Assembly (NCBI GenBank): GCA_000753455.2
Contig: LM994670.1
Coordinates: 1,988,834 to 2,052,833 of the forward strand
DNA: 64,000 bases
Direction: 5' to 3'
Source of the DNA: Clostridium jeddahitimonense
Lineage (GTDB): Bacteria; Bacillota; Clostridia; Clostridiales; Clostridiaceae
Of the stretch, positions 1-9,412 are shown one piece after another; position 1 is the stretch's first letter; the number at the start of each line of letters is the position of its first letter. The translations under genes were made by a program, and so were the position numbers. Under the pieces are notes generated by a model. That model was not told the DNA's origin. It did no database searches and saw only the letters and a program-made list of their open reading frames with translations.

Positions 1-174
1 TAATTTTTCTAACACTTTAGGTGCAACTTATCTTAATATTATTTTAAAGTTAATAGTTTTTATATTAGACCATGTTAGACACTTTTGTTGATATATGCCA
101 CTTGCACAGGTATATAATGAGCTAGTATTTAGAATTTCATTATTTTCTGAATCAAAAATTACGTTAAGAAATTT

Positions 175-267
175 ATGTTGTTTGAATATAGTGAGTTCAT
201 AAACTTTGGTAATTTTTATAGAGGAAGTAATAAAAATTCTTATACTAGTGAATCATTACCGAAGTAA
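175..267 (+). other. possible short coding remnant; otherwise featureless 5' edge
   Basis: The first 306 bases hold no convincing gene. One short open frame ends in a TAA at 265-267; its last residues are polar and protein-like (FGNFYRGSNKN, then SYTSESLPK). No ribosome site precedes the ATG at 175, and I do not recognise a family. It may be the tail of a decayed gene or chance. Confidence 0.15.
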
Positions 268-306
268 GTATAATATATCAACATTTTAGTCTAACAGGAT
301 CTTATA

Positions 307-2274
307 TTAATATTGATACTCCATTTTCTTAAAGAAATCTATCTTCGGTTCAAGAAATTTAAAGTTGTGATTTTCACCATCTTTAAAATAGAAATTAATA
401 GGTTCAAATATATTATCCCAGTTCCATATTTCATCATCAATATTTAGATACTCCTTAAACATTTCACACCCTTCTGGTGCAATAGGATGAATTAGTATAG
501 CTATAACTTTACAAGCATATAAGCAATCAGCTACTACTTGTATTTTTAATTCATCATCTTTTATATTGTTAGTCCAATATTTATTCATCTCTCTTATATA
601 CTCATCTAGAACGTATGCTATTCTATGGAAGTCTTGATTATACATATGTCTTTCGTATTCAAAAACTGCTTTTTCTGCTAAATCTTTTATCTTTTGGCTT
701 ACTTCTACTGTTGTAATATTTTTATTTAAAATTTGTAATGTATAGAAGCATGAACGTATAAGCCTATTAAATACATTTGTTAAAAGGTTTCCTTCTTTTA
801 ATACTGGATCTACTCCTACCTTTTCTTCTTCTTTCATATAAACTTGAGGTTTAAATCCAACGCTCTTTGATGATAATCCTAAGCTCATAAAATGCATACG
901 TAATTGATCTTTAGTATAATACTTTAACAATTCATCTGCCATTGGAGGCTTTATCTCTGAACTACTACTTGCTTTTTTATCCATAAATAAAATATGTTTA
1001 TTAGAAACTATATGCGGTAGATTTAATTTACTAACATCTACCTTTTCACCTTTAGCTAATCTTAAGCCTATGAACATAGCCATTTCTGCAATTGAGTAAA
1101 AATAGATATTATCCTCACCTATAAATTGATAAACCATTGACTCTTCAGATTCCCACCAATTACTCCATTCTTCTGGATTTTCTCCTTTTGACTCTAAATA
1201 AGTTTTTAAAAATGATATCGGCGCCCATAAAGATTCTGGCCATACCCAGAATGTTAAATCTTTTAAATCGTCCTTATCCGGAACTGGTACTCCCCATGAA
1301 ATATTTCCTGATAATCTAAAAGGTACTAAAGTCTTACCACTTGTATAGTTAATGCTTAAACTTTCTAATACTTCCTTAGCCTTATCTCTATCTTCTAAAT
1401 GTTCAAAAACAAAAGTTATTGAAGACTTCTTCTCTTCATCTATAACTTCATGGTTAGGTAACTTAGCTTCTAACTCAACTAAATCATCAATATATTTTCT
1501 TGGAACATAAATTAATGGCTTCTTTAAAAATTCATCTATAGCTTTTAGTTCATATTTCCTTCTGTTAGTGCTCCTCTTTAAAAACTCATTAAGCTCCTTC
1601 ATAATATCCATCGAATCCTCTAATGTAAAGTACCAGTTATCCACGCTTTTTAATATTGGTTTCTTACCTGATAATGTACTCACAGGATTAATTAATTCTG
1701 ATGCCATGTATTGATGTCCTAATGAACATTCCTCTGCATAAGCTTTATCAGAGTTACAACCAGCAATCGGACATTTCCCAACTACTTGTCTTCCATTAAG
1801 AAATGTGTTCTTATCTTCATCATAGAATTGTAATGCTGACATCTTTTTTATATAGCCATTTTCAAATAAAGTATTAAATATTTCTTCTGATACTTCCTTA
1901 TGAATTTCTCCACTTCTTCCAATAGCTGAAGCTCCAAAAATATTTAAACTTATATTGTAAGTATCTAAAGTTTCCTTTTGGCTTAAATGATTTTCTCTAA
2001 CATAATCCTCTATACTATTTTCATAGCCATCTTCCTTTAATTTTCTGTAGCTTTCAAGAATTGGTGAACCATAACAATCTGTACCCGAAATAAAAATTAC
2101 ATTTTCTTTTCCTATTCTATCTCTTAAAAATCTTGCAAATATATCTGCATGGACAAACATTCCTCCAACATGACCAAAATGAAGATTTTTATTTCCATAA
2201 GGCATTCCAGCAGTAATTACAGCTTTTTTGGGGAATACTGGTCTTTCATTTCTCTCTAATCTTTTACTTATCAT
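307..2274 (-). CDS. metG: divergent methionyl-tRNA synthetase (class I)
   Basis: Charges tRNA-Met with methionine in the cytoplasm. The class I HIGH signature appears as HFGH at about residues 32-35, and a MetRS-type Cys cluster (CPIAGC, then AEECSLGH) lies near residues 165-185. The canonical KMSKS loop is replaced by KKASSSS near residue 432, and the C-terminal EMAP-like tRNA-binding domain of many clostridial MetRS is absent, so this looks like a divergent paralogue. I chose the ATG at 2274 because GAGGAG stands just upstream; an in-frame TTG 11 codons earlier lies in the leader terminator. A T-box leader precedes it and supports Met control. Activity is inferred; a non-aminoacylating paralogue is possible. 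Confidence 0.8.
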   Translation of the reverse strand: MISKRLERNERPVFPKKAVITAGMPYGNKNLHFGHVGGMFVHADIFARFLRDRIGKENVIFISGTDCYGSPILESYRKLKEDGYENSIEDYVRENHLSQKETLDTYNISLNIFGASAIGRSGEIHKEVSEEIFNTLFENGYIKKMSALQFYDEDKNTFLNGRQVVGKCPIAGCNSDKAYAEECSLGHQYMASELINPVSTLSGKKPILKSVDNWYFTLEDSMDIMKELNEFLKRSTNRRKYELKAIDEFLKKPLIYVPRKYIDDLVELEAKLPNHEVIDEEKKSSITFVFEHLEDRDKAKEVLESLSINYTSGKTLVPFRLSGNISWGVPVPDKDDLKDLTFWVWPESLWAPISFLKTYLESKGENPEEWSNWWESEESMVYQFIGEDNIYFYSIAEMAMFIGLRLAKGEKVDVSKLNLPHIVSNKHILFMDKKASSSSEIKPPMADELLKYYTKDQLRMHFMSLGLSSKSVGFKPQVYMKEEEKVGVDPVLKEGNLLTNVFNRLIRSCFYTLQILNKNITTVEVSQKIKDLAEKAVFEYERHMYNQDFHRIAYVLDEYIREMNKYWTNNIKDDELKIQVVADCLYACKVIAILIHPIAPEGCEMFKEYLNIDDEIWNWDNIFEPINFYFKDGENHNFKFLEPKIDFFKKMEYQY

Positions 2275-2305
2275 AACAATCTCTCCTCTAAGATTTTTTA
2301 ACGTC

Positions 2306-2603
2306 AAAAAAGCCCCTGTAGAACATAAATTCCACAGGGGCGAAAATTCAATTCCGCGGTACCACCCTTTTTCTTAAAATGTCACCATTTTAAGCTCATC
2401 AAGTACACCATCTTCCTAAAAGGTCAAATCATACTTTAGTTCTGTAACGTGAACAAACGTCATATCATCACCTATAATTAATTTATAAGATCCCATATGC
2501 AGCTCCAAGCCTTGTTTCATTATGATCTCATAATTTCCTTACACCAATCGGAAACTCTCTGTATATTCCTTCATAACTACTCTTCTCTTCACAGCCTTTA
2601 TTT
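2306..2603 (-). promoter_or_regulatory. T-box leader of metG-like gene
   Basis: The minus strand carries the T-box sequence AGGGTGGTACCGCGG (2354-2368). It is followed by a GC-rich stem of 12 pairs with a T-run (2306-2341), the intrinsic terminator. The 5' part contains the expected long Stem I region with AGAGAG and several ATG triplets, consistent with a methionine specifier, though I cannot fix the specifier without folding. Known T-box logic: uncharged tRNA-Met pairs with the T-box bulge and prevents termination, turning on the synthetase when methionyl-tRNA is scarce. Confidence 0.93.
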
Positions 2604-2609
2604 GTGATA

Positions 2610-2638
2610 ATTATATAACTTAAATTTTTAACTGTCAA
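2610..2638 (-). promoter_or_regulatory. sigma-A promoter of the T-box transcript
   Basis: A consensus -35 TTGACA (2633-2638) and -10 TATAAT (2610-2615), separated by exactly 17 bases, read toward the T-box leader. The predicted start near 2603 gives a leader of about 300 nt before the structural gene. Confidence 0.85.
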
Positions 2639-2755
2639 TTATATAGACTAAGAAATTGTAAACTTCTATTATGTTTAAGCAATTAAATTTCTTCATTAAA
2701 AATTTAATTTACTACTTCTATATTAGCTTTTATAATATTTTTACACATAATTAAT

Positions 2756-2792
2756 AAAAAAATGTGCTAATAAATAAAATAGCACATTTTTT
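2756..2792 (-). terminator. intrinsic terminator of the mannoside operon
   Basis: The inverted repeat AATGTGCTA / TAGCACATT is flanked by A- and T-runs on both sides. It lies just downstream of the isomerase stop codon and can end transcription in both directions. Confidence 0.75.
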
Positions 2793-2832
2793 GTTTATAT
2801 TTTACCACTACCTATAAATATATATTAATAAA

Positions 2833-4593
2833 CTAATTTCTTACATATGCTTTTATTGTCGCTATTTTTTTCCCTTCAGAATATCCATAAGGCCTAATAG
2901 TATATTCTCTAACTGAAGCTGGAATAATAAATGTTTCTGCATAATTAACTATGAATGGTTCAAATAAATTGTTTGGTGATTCAACAATAGCTTGCTCACC
3001 TTCTACTAAGTTAAATACATTAACGCCTCCATTAGTATTATGGTGAATTGCCTTTGTGAACCAATGCCTTCTTGTTTCTATAAACTCTTTTTCATGAAGT
3101 CCTGTTCTCTCTTCAACCCATCCATCACCTTCGGCTATAGACTCTACATTATTTACAATATTCTCCGTAACCCACTTTGTATCCCTATCAAACTGAACAA
3201 CTTCTTCGCCATGTTCTATATTAATTGGTCTTGGCTTTCCATCCATTCCAATCCTTCCCCAATCCCAAAGCTTAAATGTAAATAGATTTGGAGTAGCTGA
3301 AATTTCTAAAACCATTGTATCTGCTCCTGAACAATGAACTGTGCCTGGAGGTATTAAAAAATGATCATGTTTTTTAGCTTTTATTTTATTAGAATATAAC
3401 TCTGCATTAAATTCTATTTCACCATCTTGAGCTTTTCTTAAGTCACCAAAGAATTTTTCTTTAGTCATTCCTTCTGTAACACCTAAGTAAACATAAGTGT
3501 CCTTATCATCTTTAGCATCTAAAAGGTAGTATGATTCCTCTTGAGTATAATGAAGTCCAAACTTTTCTTGAGCATATTCAACTACCGGGTGAACTTGTAA
3601 CGATAGATTTTGACCACCCATTGTATCTAGAAAGTCAAATCTTATTGGGAAATCTGCTCCAAATCTTCCATGAACCTTTTCACCTAATAACTCTCTAGGA
3701 TGAGTTAACACAACATCAATTGAAGGAATTTCTACAATGGTATCTCCAACCTTTAATAATAAAGAATTTTCCTCAGGTACACAATCAAAACACCATGCAT
3801 AATTTTCTATATCTCTGTTTAAATCACATACTTCCTTCATCCATTGTCCACCCCATACACCTGGATCAAAAAATGGAACTACCCTAAAAGGTCTATTTGC
3901 TGTTTGTTTTAATCCAGCTTTAAAAGCATTGCCAGTTATCATCTTAGGAGTGTTTTTTAAGTTTGTATCTAATAAATAATCAAACTTATCAAATCTACGC
4001 TTCTTATATCTATCAGCAACTCGCCATTCAAAGAAATAGCCTCTCTTTAGCTTTCTTAAAGGATCCTCATTAAAGTTTCTGCCTTTCCAGTTTGGAATTT
4101 CTCCTGATCTATACCTTTGTTGTATCTCCCATCTTGCCATATCTGCAAATACATATATATCTGGCTCAACTAAAAGATTGGCACCAACACCATAAACAAT
4201 GATTATCCCTTTTGTTTCATCTATTTCTTTTTGGCTATTTCTTAGCCCCTCTTTATTTATAAAATCTTGAAGGCTGTGTAATGAAATTCTACCAAATACT
4301 CTATCATCAGTAACTACATCCTTAATCTTAGATTCAACAGTATCAATATCTTCAAAAATAGTATCATCAGTAAATATTTTTAAATTAGCATCTATTTTAT
4401 CTATAATACCACTTTTAACTTCTTCTACTCTTACCCCAGGATAAAAATCAATTGCTATAACCTTTTTATCACTTGATATATTTTCTAATTTTACTTTTAA
4501 CTCTGCAACTATTTCTTCATATCCATTCCATACATGAGAATTATCATACCCATTTACTTCTACATATGGTTGTTTGTCATATTTAGATATCAT
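2833..4593 (-). CDS. manA: class I mannose-6-phosphate isomerase with extra N-terminal domain
   Basis: Interconverts mannose-6-P and fructose-6-P. The C-terminal half (about residues 290-586) shows the zinc site of type I isomerases: QVHP, the Glu of ESYYLLD and the His of PPGTVHCSG. At 586 residues it is much longer than the usual ~310-residue enzyme. The first ~270 residues (YVFADMARWEIQQRYRSG, then RKLKRGYFFEW) resemble the uridine-kinase-like N-terminus seen in some Firmicute homologues, but I see no clear Walker A loop. RBS GGAGG sits before ATG 4593. It is last in the mannoside operon, directly after the alpha-mannosidase, which fits a role in channelling the released mannose-6-P into glycolysis. 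Confidence 0.85.
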   Translation of the reverse strand: MISKYDKQPYVEVNGYDNSHVWNGYEEIVAELKVKLENISSDKKVIAIDFYPGVRVEEVKSGIIDKIDANLKIFTDDTIFEDIDTVESKIKDVVTDDRVFGRISLHSLQDFINKEGLRNSQKEIDETKGIIIVYGVGANLLVEPDIYVFADMARWEIQQRYRSGEIPNWKGRNFNEDPLRKLKRGYFFEWRVADRYKKRRFDKFDYLLDTNLKNTPKMITGNAFKAGLKQTANRPFRVVPFFDPGVWGGQWMKEVCDLNRDIENYAWCFDCVPEENSLLLKVGDTIVEIPSIDVVLTHPRELLGEKVHGRFGADFPIRFDFLDTMGGQNLSLQVHPVVEYAQEKFGLHYTQEESYYLLDAKDDKDTYVYLGVTEGMTKEKFFGDLRKAQDGEIEFNAELYSNKIKAKKHDHFLIPPGTVHCSGADTMVLEISATPNLFTFKLWDWGRIGMDGKPRPINIEHGEEVVQFDRDTKWVTENIVNNVESIAEGDGWVEERTGLHEKEFIETRRHWFTKAIHHNTNGGVNVFNLVEGEQAIVESPNNLFEPFIVNYAETFIIPASVREYTIRPYGYSEGKKIATIKAYVRN

Positions 4594-4646
4594 CGTTTCC
4601 TCCCTAATTCCAATACATACTAACTTAATATAACTATATCAATATT

Positions 4647-7346
4647 TTAATATTTTTTAATTTCACCAGGTTTTAATTTTCCAATATATAAACTGCTCGG
4701 ACAATCCTTATTTTCTAAAATATTAGTAAACTTTATGTCCTTATATTTAAAATTTATTTCTAATTTTCCACCATCAATCTCATAGTCTTCATTGTTATAT
4801 ATTCTTAATATATATGAATCTCCATTGCTAGACTTCTTAAATGTACTAAATATTGCATTTGAATCTACTAAATCTATTAAATTAAACTTCTCTGGAACAT
4901 ATATATCTAAAGGATTTGTACCAAAGTATGATATAGGATAAACCACCCTTTCTAATAGCTGACTTTGATAATATATTGGATCAACAGCAAAGTTAACATA
5001 ACTTTTAGCAATATTTGTCCTATTATATTTATTTCCAAAGCTAAATCCTAAATGAAAATAATTATCTCCAATCATTTGACTTTGAGGTGCTTCAATAATC
5101 TTATTTAATAGTCCACTTGCTCTACCAGGTCTTCTATTAAGGTCTGGTAATCCAAAATGTCCTACAGATCTAAATAAAGTTACAGCTATATCGCTTTTAT
5201 TTTCGCCTATTATCTCATACTCCTTAGAACTTCTCGTATATACTACAACAGATTTTTTTTCATCTTTTAATGCAACATAATTCAATAATGGATTTGTTGG
5301 TGATGGTTCTTCAGCCCAATTTTCTTTTTTCCATACTTTTAACTCTAAAACCTCCGTTTCTCTTTCTACTACTCCAAATTGTGTACCTGCATAAGATGAT
5401 ATACTATCTAATTTAGTAGCTACTACCAATCTTACTCTATGATTTTTAGAATCATTTTTAACTTTTCCATAGCATTCAATAATATCACTATTATTTCTTA
5501 ATCTCATAGTCACTTCAAGATGTAAAATAGAATCTTTATCTTTTCTTGATCTACTTTCTAAGTCTTTTGGAACTAAAAATTCTCCTTCAAAAGCTATTTC
5601 ACTCATATCATTTGTTGCATAAGAATTAATTAATTTTATGTTATCTAAATAATACCTATTTATCATGTCACTATCAGGATATGAATAATCATAATTATCT
5701 CCTTCATCACCTGATTCTTCAAAATATATAGGATTATTATATACTTCACCAGTTATCTTATTAGTTATTACTAATTTATCAGTGAAGTCAATTTTATATA
5801 TAGTATTTTCAATTATGTTAATATTGTAGTTTATTTCAGCTAATGATGGTTTCTCTCCATCATTAATTTCTAAAGTTTCATAAGATAAGCCTTTTAATCT
5901 ATTTTTAATTATTATCTCTGTTACATAAAAATAATTATCTTTATCCATTAAGCTCTCATCTTTTCTAATTACTCCAGAATATGATTTTTTTGTCTTTACA
6001 ATACTATACTCGACCTCTTCTTTGTCTAACAATATTTTAAAATCTTTATTCTTTGTATACACCCTTATTTTAGAAGTTATATCTCTTTCATATGGTAGTG
6101 TATTAAATATTACTAGTGGCATTACGTTATTTTCTTTGCTTTGACTTGCACACTGTGACAATGCTAAAGACTCTTTTTTATCTCCAACAGATATAGCTAT
6201 TTTCCTAACTAAGTATATCTTTAGTGCATGAGCTAAATTATATGATTTTTTAGTTCTCTCAAAAATAAGTTCATTTGTTTCATCAGTATTTGTTGCTGAA
6301 CTATGAGTTTGGCTTCTAACCAGCAAATCCCATATCATATCTATAATATCTTTTTTATACGGAATACACACCTTATCTAACATAGTCATCAAAGGTTGTA
6401 CCTCATATGTCATCAATCTTTCAATTTTATCTTGAAGTGATTTAATGTCCGCGCGTGCAGAAAATATAGATTTATGCACTCTATTATACTGAGTATCAAT
6501 TATTTCTCCAGTATACCTAGGAATGTCTTTACCATATTCTCTTAATCTATTCATATACTCTTCTAATGTTGTCTCCTCAAAGTTATATAGTCCATCTTCG
6601 TTATTATACTTATTTAAAATCTTATTAAAACCTTTTAATACTGGTGTTTGATCTTCACCTATTGGTAATAGAAACTCATTCTTTAATTTACTATTATCTA
6701 GCAATTGATTTATTCTATCATGTACATCCCTACCATCATATTTATGTTCATTTTCTTTATTTAGAGTTCCATCCATAAAACTTTCAGTAGCAAATCCATA
6801 CCCACATATTTCAACATTAGATAATACTTCACTACCATCATTTGATTTCCAGTAAAAATCTACAGGGAGCTTATGTTTATCACCGATACCCCTTCTAAAT
6901 ACAAAACTATCTATACCCATTCCGCTAAATATCTTTGGAAAATCTTGAGAGTGTCCAAATGAGTCTGGTAAGTATGCTACTTTAGATACACCACCATATT
7001 TTTCTCCTGTTTCTATACCTAATCTTAAATTATTTATTATAGACTCAGCACTAGAGATAAAGCAATCAGGTTGTGTATGAAATGGCCCAACTAATAACTT
7101 TTTGTCCTTAATTAAACTTTTCACCTTTTCAATACTGTTAGGCATGGCCCTTAGATAATCCTCTAAAATTGCTGTTTGCCCGTCTAGAAAAAATTTATTA
7201 ATTTCATTATTATCAAATGCTGCAATTAACTCATCCATATGGTAAATAAATTGTATTAATGAATCTTGCTCACTAAAATACCATTCATTATCCCAATGAG
7301 TATGATGAACTACATGTGCTGTTTTCTTGTTACTTATATCCTTCAT
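4647..7346 (-). CDS. GH38 alpha-mannosidase (mannosylglycerate-hydrolase-like)
   Basis: Hydrolyses alpha-mannosides inside the cell; no signal peptide is seen. The N-terminus has the GH38 metal-binding start HHTHWDNEWY (residues 14-23), and AYLPDSFGHSQDF near residue 127 supplies the Asp nucleophile. The long C-terminal beta-rich region is typical of the 850-900-residue family. Standing between a fructose-family PTS and a mannose-6-P isomerase, it probably acts on PTS-phosphorylated mannosides, as MngB does on 6-phosphomannosyl-glycerate. The exact substrate (mannosylglycerate, mannobiose, N-glycan fragment) cannot be told. The start is supported by GGAGAG 6 nt upstream. Confidence 0.87.
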   Translation of the reverse strand: MKDISNKKTAHVVHHTHWDNEWYFSEQDSLIQFIYHMDELIAAFDNNEINKFFLDGQTAILEDYLRAMPNSIEKVKSLIKDKKLLVGPFHTQPDCFISSAESIINNLRLGIETGEKYGGVSKVAYLPDSFGHSQDFPKIFSGMGIDSFVFRRGIGDKHKLPVDFYWKSNDGSEVLSNVEICGYGFATESFMDGTLNKENEHKYDGRDVHDRINQLLDNSKLKNEFLLPIGEDQTPVLKGFNKILNKYNNEDGLYNFEETTLEEYMNRLREYGKDIPRYTGEIIDTQYNRVHKSIFSARADIKSLQDKIERLMTYEVQPLMTMLDKVCIPYKKDIIDMIWDLLVRSQTHSSATNTDETNELIFERTKKSYNLAHALKIYLVRKIAISVGDKKESLALSQCASQSKENNVMPLVIFNTLPYERDITSKIRVYTKNKDFKILLDKEEVEYSIVKTKKSYSGVIRKDESLMDKDNYFYVTEIIIKNRLKGLSYETLEINDGEKPSLAEINYNINIIENTIYKIDFTDKLVITNKITGEVYNNPIYFEESGDEGDNYDYSYPDSDMINRYYLDNIKLINSYATNDMSEIAFEGEFLVPKDLESRSRKDKDSILHLEVTMRLRNNSDIIECYGKVKNDSKNHRVRLVVATKLDSISSYAGTQFGVVERETEVLELKVWKKENWAEEPSPTNPLLNYVALKDEKKSVVVYTRSSKEYEIIGENKSDIAVTLFRSVGHFGLPDLNRRPGRASGLLNKIIEAPQSQMIGDNYFHLGFSFGNKYNRTNIAKSYVNFAVDPIYYQSQLLERVVYPISYFGTNPLDIYVPEKFNLIDLVDSNAIFSTFKKSSNGDSYILRIYNNEDYEIDGGKLEINFKYKDIKFTNILENKDCPSSLYIGKLKPGEIKKY

Positions 7347-7379
7347 AAATCTCTCTCCTAAACCCCTCTATAAAATTTT

Positions 7380-7420
7380 ATTCTTCGCGATATATTAACA
7401 ATCCGTATATCACGAAGAAT
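7380..7420 (-). other. intercistronic hairpin between EIIC and alpha-mannosidase
   Basis: Fifteen-base arms (7380-7394 and 7406-7420) pair with a single mismatch around an 11-nt loop, in the short gap between EIIC and the mannosidase. On the transcript it is followed only by a short T-run, so it could be a weak terminator, an RNA-processing site or a 3'-end stabiliser. Function is inferred. Confidence 0.5.
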
Positions 7421-7432
7421 ATTATCTAAATT

Positions 7433-8592
7433 CTAAAAGCTTAACATACTATCACCATCTGAAAAGAAAATAACTTCTTCCTCTGTTTTCTTAACTTCTC
7501 TTTTTATTCCTATAGTTACAAGTACTGCTATTATAATAGCACCTACTGCATAAGCTAATATGTATAGTAATAATCCCCTCATCCCATTTTCAATAGGAAC
7601 TAAAGGTAATGATAGCCAGAATGGTGTTGTTGGAGTCATTACTATATCAAACATAGCAACAAGTGCTCCTGAGACTGCTCCTCCTATCATACTTGCAGGT
7701 ATTATTATTTTTGGTTTTGCCATAGCAAATGGTATTGTATTTTCTCCTATACCAGTCATACCTAAAATCATATTGTTTATTGCATTTTGCTTTCCTGAAT
7801 CACTAAAATGTTTCTTATTGATTAAATAAGCTATAAATAATCCTGTCATTGTACAAAACATGTTAAATGCGCAATAGTTAAAGGAACTTTATTTGCTGTA
7901 TATACTCCAAAGCCAAATAATACCGCTGTTTTATTTATAGGCCCACCAAAATCAGTACATGTCATAGCTCCTATAACTAATCCTAATAATATCTCAAGCT
8001 CTGGTCTTTCACCCATTATTGTAAGTAAGTTAGTTAATTGATCCATTATAACCTTAATTATTACACCTACTCCATATCTATAAAATAATATCCCTGTAAC
8101 TAAAGTACCTAAAGGTATAATGACGTACGTAACCACCCCTATATAAGTTTGTCCCAATTTTACTTTTTCTTTTATAAAATTTGCAATGTATCCGGCTATA
8201 ATACCAGCTATAATACCACCTATGAATCCACCATTCATATAATGCGCTAACATACCTATTACAAAACCTGGAGCAACTCCCGGTTTACCAGAAATTGATT
8301 GAGCAATGAATGCGCCCAAAAATGATGGTACTAACCATAATCCCCATAAACCAATTGCCTTAAATAACAATGGTACTGTTGTTAACTGACTCATATCATA
8401 CCAATTTCCACCAACAACTTCTAAAGTACTTAAATCATTTCCTGATATCATATGAATTAACATAGATACAGTTAATAGTAAACCGCACCCAGCTACTAAT
8501 GGAATTATATATGATAACCCATTAAATATAGCCTTTTTAATTATATCTTTATGTGATTGTTTTTTTCCTCTTTGCCTCTTAGTTACTGCCAT
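7433..8592 (-). pseudogene. PTS fructose-family EIIC, frameshifted
   Basis: Membrane permease of the mannoside PTS. The 5' part (ATG 8592, RBS GGGGGAGA) encodes a hydrophobic EIIC N-terminus with the fructose-family DFGGPINKTA motif, then stops at TGA 7846. The 3' part continues in another frame (to 7433) with NKKHF, GMTGIGENTIPFA and four more membrane segments. Restoring one base near 7869-7873 (GCGC) would give PLTIAAFNMFC and a single protein of about 387 residues, normal for the family. This is either a real inactivating frameshift, a phase-variable or slippery site, or a sequencing error. All neighbours are intact, which favours a recent event or error. Confidence 0.85.
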
Positions 8593-8610
8593 ATTTCTCT
8601 CCCCCTTTAA

Positions 8611-8913
8611 TTACCCATTTATAGCTTCTAAAATGATTTCTCTTGGATTCTTTAAGGCTTCACTTATGTCTACGTCTAAAATATCTTTTCCTTCAAATCG
8701 TTCTTCACCCTGTGCCCCAGTAGCTGTAGCAAAAATTACTACATCAGCCTCTCTTATCTGTTGAGGTGTTAATTCATCCTCAATACCTAATGCGCCTTGT
8801 TTTTCAATTGCTATTTCGTGTCCTAACTCCTTTGCTATCTTCTCTAAGCCCCTAGCTACCATATAAGTATGAGCTATTCCTGTTGGACAAGCTGTAATTC
8901 CTACAATTTTCAT
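8611..8913 (-). CDS. PTS fructose-family EIIB component
   Basis: Transfers phosphate from EIIA to the incoming sugar at the membrane. The 100-residue protein starts KIVGITACPTGIAHTYMVA, where the Cys in ACPTGIAHT is the phosphorylation site of fructose-type EIIB. A five-codon-longer frame exists, but ATG 8913 has GGAGGG at proper spacing, so I use it. Encoded between EIIA and EIIC. Confidence 0.92.
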   Translation of the reverse strand: MKIVGITACPTGIAHTYMVARGLEKIAKELGHEIAIEKQGALGIEDELTPQQIREADVVIFATATGAQGEERFEGKDILDVDISEALKNPREIILEAING

Positions 8914-8938
8914 AATTAATCCCTCCATATATTAAAAT

Positions 8939-9394
8939 TTAATTTATTTGACTTATTAATTGTAAAACCTCATGATTATTATTTGCCGTAAAAAGTCCCT
9001 CTACAAATTCATCCTCCATAAGATTTACTGCTATCTTAGACAAAATTCTTAAGTGCATTTCACACTCATCTTCTTTTTTAACTGCTAATAGAAATACTAC
9101 TCTTACTGGATTATCATCTATCGATTGCCAATCTATAGGTTCTCTTAATCTTGCAAACGCAACACTAGTATTTTTTACTCCCTCTGATTTTCCATGTGGT
9201 ATTGCAACCTGCCTCCCAACTCCTGTTGTAAACTCATTCTCTCTATCTAATACAGCTTTAATAAACACCTCTCTATCCCTCAAACACCCTTCTTTATATA
9301 ACATATCTGTTAATTTGTTAATTACATCAATTTTATCTTTTGCTTCTAATTTTAAGTTGATCATATTTGTATTTAATAATTTAGTTATATCCAT
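8939..9394 (-). CDS. PTS fructose/mannitol-type EIIA component
   Basis: Accepts phosphate from HPr. The active His lies in VAIPHGKSEGV, the PTS_EIIA_2 signature; length (~151 residues) is normal for a single EIIA domain. ATG 9394 follows ATGGAG by 8 nt; an upstream in-frame GTG (9403) is too close to that site. It is second in the operon, immediately after the PRD regulator, and likely phosphorylates both EIIB and the regulator. Confidence 0.92.
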   Translation of the reverse strand: MDITKLLNTNMINLKLEAKDKIDVINKLTDMLYKEGCLRDREVFIKAVLDRENEFTTGVGRQVAIPHGKSEGVKNTSVAFARLREPIDWQSIDDNPVRVVFLLAVKKEDECEMHLRILSKIAVNLMEDEFVEGLFTANNNHEVLQLISQIN

Positions 9395-9412
9395 ATTATT
9401 CACTCCATCATA

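Noticed and set aside
7846..7875. Programmed frameshift producing full EIIC
   Set aside because: No clear slippery heptamer or stimulator stem at the junction, and the family normally uses a single frame.
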